DNA of 32,615 nt, taken from contig JAQCBR010000039.1 in NCBI GenBank assembly GCA_027621295.1, positions 1-32,615 of the forward strand, read 5' to 3'. The notes below the pieces were generated by a model. It saw only the letters and a list, made by a program, of their open reading frames with translations. It was not told where the DNA came from and searched no databases. The stretch comes from Planctomycetota bacterium. GTDB lineage: Bacteria; Planctomycetota; UBA1135; UBA2386. The position numbers and the translations under genes were made by a program. Positions 30,782 to 32,615 of this stretch are shown here, one piece after another (position 1 is the stretch's first letter; the number at the start of each line of letters is the position of its first letter).

Positions 30782-32401
30782 TCAGTCCGGCTCATCGGGC
30801 TCGAGGACCTGCCCCTGGAAGCGGTCGAGGATGCGGCGCACACCTTCCGTCGGTGCCGGAGCTTCTGCTGCCCGCGACGCGCGCGGCTCCGGAGGCGGCG
30901 CCTCGCTGCCGCGCGCCTGTGGAACCGGCCTCGCCCGGCCCGCGGCCGGTGTGATCTCGACGCGGATCGGGCGACCGCAGACAGCCTCCAACGCTTCGCG
31001 CAGGAGCTGCTGGACCTGCGGTGATTCGAGGCGATCCCGGTGCATCTTCCGCTCGGTCCGGAGCGCGACACGGACCACTCCGTCGTCGTCGGGACCGGCG
31101 AACGCGCACTCCTCGACCGTGCCCTGGAGCATCGGCTTGCGCTTCTTGATCTCGGCGACGAGCGCGCCGCGGATCGCTCCGCCGGCAGCAGGTGCTGCTG
31201 CCGCCCTGCCTGCGGGCACGGATGACGGGGATGGCAGCGGGACGCCCCCTGCCTCCACGGCCTGGACGAGGTCGGCGAGCGTCGGCAGCGCGCCGGCCTC
31301 GGCCATGCGGAGCAGCGTGACCTCGAGCACGAGGCGGCGATCGTCGAGACGGCGGATGCGCTCTCGACCGAGCAGCCCGGCTTGGATGATCGCGTCCAGG
31401 CGGGTCGCCTCGGCGTGCTGGGCCAGGAGCTGCAGCCGCTCGCGGAGCGCGCCGTGGAACGCGACCAGCGTCGAGTCCTGGCCGTCGACCTTGAGCAGCA
31501 GGACTGCACGGAACACCTCGAGCAGTTCGCCCAGCGCCTCCCTCTCGTCCACCCCGTTGCCGACGACGTCCTCGGCGAAGTGCAGCGCGGGAGCGGCGTT
31601 GCCCGACAGGAGTTCCTCGGCGACCTCGACCGCGCGGTCGAGCCCTACCCGATGGACGAGCCGCCGGTAGGTGTCGATGTCGAACTCTCCCTCCGTGTCG
31701 CGGACGACCGGCAGAATCCGCTCCAGCGCGGTCTCTGCGTCGCGCATGCCGCCTCGGCAGGACGCCGCGATCTCCTCGAGGATCGGGTCGCCGAGGGACA
31801 GCCCTTCCGCCTCGACGATCGCGCGCAGCCGGGACACGACGTCCTGCTCGTCCACACGCCGGAACAGAAGGACCTGGCAGCGGGACCGGATCGTCTCGGG
31901 AACCTTGTGCAGCTCGGTCGTCGCGAGCACGAAGACGACGTTCTTCGGTGGCTCTTCGAGGGTCTTCAGGAACGCGTTGAACGCGCTCCGCGTCAGCATG
32001 TGGACCTCGTCGAGGATGTAGACCTTGAAGCGCCCTCCCATCGACGCGAAGCCGACGCGGTCACGCAGCTCGCGGATGTCATCGACGAGGTTGTGCGACG
32101 CGGCGTCGATCTCGACCACGTCCGGATGCGTGCCGGCGAGAATGCTCCGGCACGCGTCGCAGCTGCCGCAAGGGTCCGCGGACGGACCGGTCTCGCAGTT
32201 GAGCGCGCGCGCCAGGATCCGCGCGGACGTCGTCTTGCCCACCCCCCGGCTTCCCGAGAACAGGAAGGCATGCGGGATGCGACCGCTCTGCAGCGCAGAC
32301 CGGAGCGACGCCACCACGCCGTCCTGCCCCACCAACTCGGTGAAGCGCCGCGGACGGAATCTTCTGGCGACGACCTGGTAGGGCTCGGCGGGGCGATCCA
32401 T
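30782..32401 (-). CDS. dnaX: DNA polymerase III subunit gamma/tau
   Basis: The clamp-loader ATPase of 539 residues starts at ATG 32401 (MDRPAEPYQVVARRFRPRRF). The frame stays open upstream, but that part runs through the SRP RNA gene and is not coding. Motifs: Walker A GSRGVGKTT (50-58), zinc Cys69, 78, 81, 84, Walker B DEVHML (131-136) and sensor/arginine finger SRCQ (173-176). The C-terminal ~190 residues have a proline/alanine-rich linker and a tau-like end. No A- or T-rich slippery run for gamma frameshifting is visible. There is no Shine-Dalgarno; TATCTT lies 9 nt before the ATG, so the mRNA may be leaderless. Confidence 0.95.
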   Translation of the reverse strand: MDRPAEPYQVVARRFRPRRFTELVGQDGVVASLRSALQSGRIPHAFLFSGSRGVGKTTSARILARALNCETGPSADPCGSCDACRSILAGTHPDVVEIDAASHNLVDDIRELRDRVGFASMGGRFKVYILDEVHMLTRSAFNAFLKTLEEPPKNVVFVLATTELHKVPETIRSRCQVLLFRRVDEQDVVSRLRAIVEAEGLSLGDPILEEIAASCRGGMRDAETALERILPVVRDTEGEFDIDTYRRLVHRVGLDRAVEVAEELLSGNAAPALHFAEDVVGNGVDEREALGELLEVFRAVLLLKVDGQDSTLVAFHGALRERLQLLAQHAEATRLDAIIQAGLLGRERIRRLDDRRLVLEVTLLRMAEAGALPTLADLVQAVEAGGVPLPSPSSVPAGRAAAAPAAGGAIRGALVAEIKKRKPMLQGTVEECAFAGPDDDGVVRVALRTERKMHRDRLESPQVQQLLREALEAVCGRPIRVEITPAAGRARPVPQARGSEAPPPEPRASRAAEAPAPTEGVRRILDRFQGQVLEPDEPD

Positions 32402-32410
32402 CGGGCGATC

Positions 32411-32416
32411 AAGATA
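32411..32416 (-). promoter_or_regulatory. -10-like box TATCTT just before dnaX
   Basis: The minus-strand context GTTATCTTGATCG is one of the few A/T-rich spots in the region. It is nine bases from the ATG. It would give a nearly leaderless dnaX mRNA separate from the SRP RNA. No clear -35 is seen. Confidence 0.35.
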
Positions 32417-32490
32417 ACAGAGGGCGCGACGTGACCACCCTCGGCGCCGCAGACCGACGCTACGTGGATCGCAGAAGGGCCGCTGAGCCG

Positions 32491-32615
32491 CTCGGAGGTG
32501 GAGGCCTGCAGGCTCCCCGGACACAACGGACTGCATGCTTATGGCTGCTCCGTTCCCGGCCTGACCAGGTTCGCACCGCCCGCTCGCCCGGGACCCGCAG
32601 ACCTCCACCTCCGAG
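32491..32615 (-). ncRNA. ffs: Small bacterial signal recognition particle RNA (4.5S type), 5' end at or beyond the window edge
   Basis: RNA scaffold of the signal recognition particle; it binds Ffh and directs membrane-protein synthesis. On the minus strand the conserved Ffh-binding domain lies at 32543-32566. It contains GGTCAGG, a GGAA tetraloop closed by CCG/CGG, and GGAGCAGCC. The outer helix pairs the first 19 bases, from the window's right end, with 32491-32509, with a single G-U pair. This defines a hairpin of at least 125 nt without an Alu domain. Its location immediately upstream of dnaX is a recurrent bacterial arrangement. The 5' end may extend a few bases past the window. Confidence 0.93.

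Noticed and set aside
30782-32401. Programmed frameshift in dnaX making a gamma form
   Set aside because: No A-run or T-run slippery heptamer is visible in this GC-rich gene.

Overview
The window is dense, high-GC (roughly two-thirds G+C by eye) bacterial chromosome. Every gene I can support lies on the minus strand, so transcription reads from the right edge to the left. It looks like a Gram-negative-type bacterium with a type IV pilus or type II secretion machine, sigma-54, a short PTS branch and large surface lipoproteins. The combination of an S1-inserted RNase E, a PyrB with a PyrI-type zinc ribbon, a pilO with an extra C-terminal domain, and glycine-rich lipoproteins with SbsA/Big_5-like Ig modules suggests Planctomycetota (inference; Myxococcota or another deep lineage is the main alternative). 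I see no plasmid, phage, IS or CRISPR signature.

In transcription order the layout is as follows. (1) 32615-30426: the small SRP RNA, then dnaX and ybaB. recR and hrpB follow, overlapping by GTGA. (2) 27081-23597: a composite rpoN locus, rpoN-truA-hpf-ptsN-ptsH. It keeps the classical rpoN/hpf/ptsN/HPr set but has truA inserted. (3) 23330-18100: the pilus alignment complex pilM-pilN-pilO and the secretin pilQ. There is no separate pilP; pilO instead carries a C-terminal domain resembling PilP/GspB. (4) 17359-14481: RNase E/G behind a leader of about 590 nt, then ribosomal proteins L21 and L27. (5) 14206-7461: obg, a PilT/PilU-type retraction ATPase, a GspC-like PDZ protein, coaX, a shortened MnmE-like GTPase, and pyrB with two C-terminal additions. 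(6) 6950-1: two translationally coupled giant lipoproteins, the second running off the left edge.

The pilus parts are split into two groups: pilMNOQ, and pilT with the GspC-like gene. Housekeeping genes for ribosome, RNA decay and ribosome assembly sit between them. Coupling by 1- to 4-base stop/start overlaps is frequent (recR/hrpB, truA/hpf, ptsN/ptsH, gspC-like/coaX, and the lipoprotein pair). GTG and TTG starts are common; rne, truA and recR all appear to start with TTG.

The intergenic DNA shows three recurring features. There is a putative -10 box of the form TANRCTCC at five promoters. Some genes (pyrB, gspC-like, dnaX) have this or a similar box so close to the ATG that they may be leaderless. 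GC-rich hairpins lack U-tracts, and several are followed by an octamer CGTTAYGG. No wholly new system is certain. The best leads are the PilO-PilP-like fusion, the PyrB-PyrI-zinc-Ada-like chimera, the long RNase E leader, and the coupled glycine-rich lipoprotein pair.
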